Origin: Nostoc sp. CHAB 5844
GTDB taxonomy: Bacteria > Cyanobacteriota > Cyanobacteriia > Cyanobacteriales > Nostocaceae
DNA length: 64,000 nucleotides
Direction: 5' to 3'
Assembly (NCBI RefSeq): GCF_020829595.1
Contig: NZ_JAIVFW010000032.1
Coordinates: forward strand, 18,225 to 82,224
Shown: positions 63,694-64,000 of the stretch, in pieces
Numbering within the stretch: position 1 is the first letter of the stretch
Layout of the letters: each line of letters starts with the position of its first letter
Made by a program: the position numbers and the translations under genes
The notes under the pieces: generated by a model
What the model saw: only the letters and a program-made list of their open reading frames with translations
The model's database searches: none
Told to the model about the DNA's origin: nothing

Positions 63694-63793
63694 GTTGCCT
63701 AAGCGGTCTTAGTTTCAAAAAGGCAGAGCAATTGCTCTGGGCTTTAACCTTGAATCAATATAACACATTAATTTTAGAAAGATGTACACCAAT

Positions 63794-63823
63794 TAAAAAA
63801 TCCCCCGCCCTAGAGCGGAGGAT
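63794..63823 (-). terminator. Terminator of psbD
   Basis: On the minus strand ATCCTCCGC, short loop, then GGCGGGGGAT followed by TTTTTTAA, about 50 bases after the psbD stop. The stem has one G-T pair. Confidence 0.75.
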
Positions 63824-63873
63824 GAATGAAAAATCAAGGAATTATGGATCATTCCATCCGAAATTCATTAAAC

Positions 63874-64000
<127 letters not shown>

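Larger units (their letters stand above)
63455..63700 (-). ncRNA. Highly structured RNA locus with internal small ORF and own terminator
   Basis: On the minus strand the region forms a closing stem of 16 pairs with one mismatch: GGGTCATCAGGTTGCA (63655-63640) with TGCAACCTGAAGACCC (63526-63511). Enclosed are hairpins AGCCGGC/GCCGGGGCT, CTTAGTT/AACTAAG, TAGCT/AGCTA and GACTG-GGAG/CTCCC-CAGTC. Upstream, CCCATG/CATGGG forms a hairpin that holds two ATG codons. Downstream is a perfect terminator (63455-63504). A 23-codon frame with an ideal Shine-Dalgarno (63607-63678) overlaps the 5' half. I do not recognise it as a known Rfam family. It could be a small-protein mRNA with structured control, a riboswitch-like element or a regulatory RNA. 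Confidence 0.6.

Overview
The window comes from a filamentous cyanobacterium of the Nostocales type (Nostoc/Anabaena/Calothrix relatives). It carries psaD, the 3' end of psbD, ndhD and an SLH-OprB iron-uptake-type porin. The palindrome GCGATCGC (HIP1) is frequent throughout. Intergenic DNA is rich in the heptamer-type tandem repeats, small palindromes and MITEs typical of this group. Typical cyanobacterial families (DUF29, Uma2, DUF2605, DUF2973, DICT kinase, PEP-CTERM/DUF4114, CHASE2-kinase) are all present.

Layout. 1-2.7 kb: an HD-domain protein and a PIN toxin/antitoxin pair. 3-7.4 kb: a NHLP-type bacteriocin export locus in decay. Its peptidase-ABC gene is intact, but the partner ABC gene is split by a small inverted-repeat element and has lost its 3' half to an inverted, internally deleted kinase remnant. 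7.7-14.9 kb: a minus-strand peptide export cluster with five double-glycine-type precursors, a C39 peptidase-ABC transporter and a HlyD adaptor with a long repetitive coiled coil. 15.3-18.9 kb: a phytol/polyprenol kinase-like protein, yidD, a PEP-CTERM DUF4114 protein and a GT8 glycosyltransferase. 19-30.3 kb: trpE, psaD, a DICT-GAF histidine kinase, an amylo-1,6-glucosidase-like enzyme, DUF2973, DUF2605 and thrS. 30.3-35.1 kb: remnants of toxin-antitoxin modules, DUF29, thrB and ndhD. 35.2-46.2 kb: a CHASE2 Ser/Thr kinase, a NYN protein, leuA and a 1,791-residue kinase/ATPase/histidine kinase. 46.3-50.4 kb: Uma2, a dapF homologue lacking both catalytic cysteines, GNAT, an unknown protein and recQ. 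50.5-53.8 kb: an IS-damaged accessory patch (DUF4926, split DUF6883, Uma2, RelE-type TA). 53.8-59.7 kb: pheS, surE, an MBL-fold hydrolase, ribF and a MoxR ATPase. 59.9-64 kb: a truncated IS630, the porin, a pterin dehydratase, a structured RNA with a strong-SD 23-codon ORF, and the end of a psbD not followed by psbC.

Housekeeping and amino-acid genes (trpE, thrB, leuA, thrS, pheS, ribF) are scattered singly, as is usual in cyanobacteria, with accessory DNA between them. The most informative sequence-level observations are: the multi-helix RNA/sORF locus at 63.45-63.70 kb; the Ser/Ser replacement in the dapF homologue; two transposition events whose in silico removal restores reading frames (142 bp at 6261-6402; 1,150 bp plus a 3-bp duplication at 50897-52046); and a ParE-type toxin frame without a canonical start codon.
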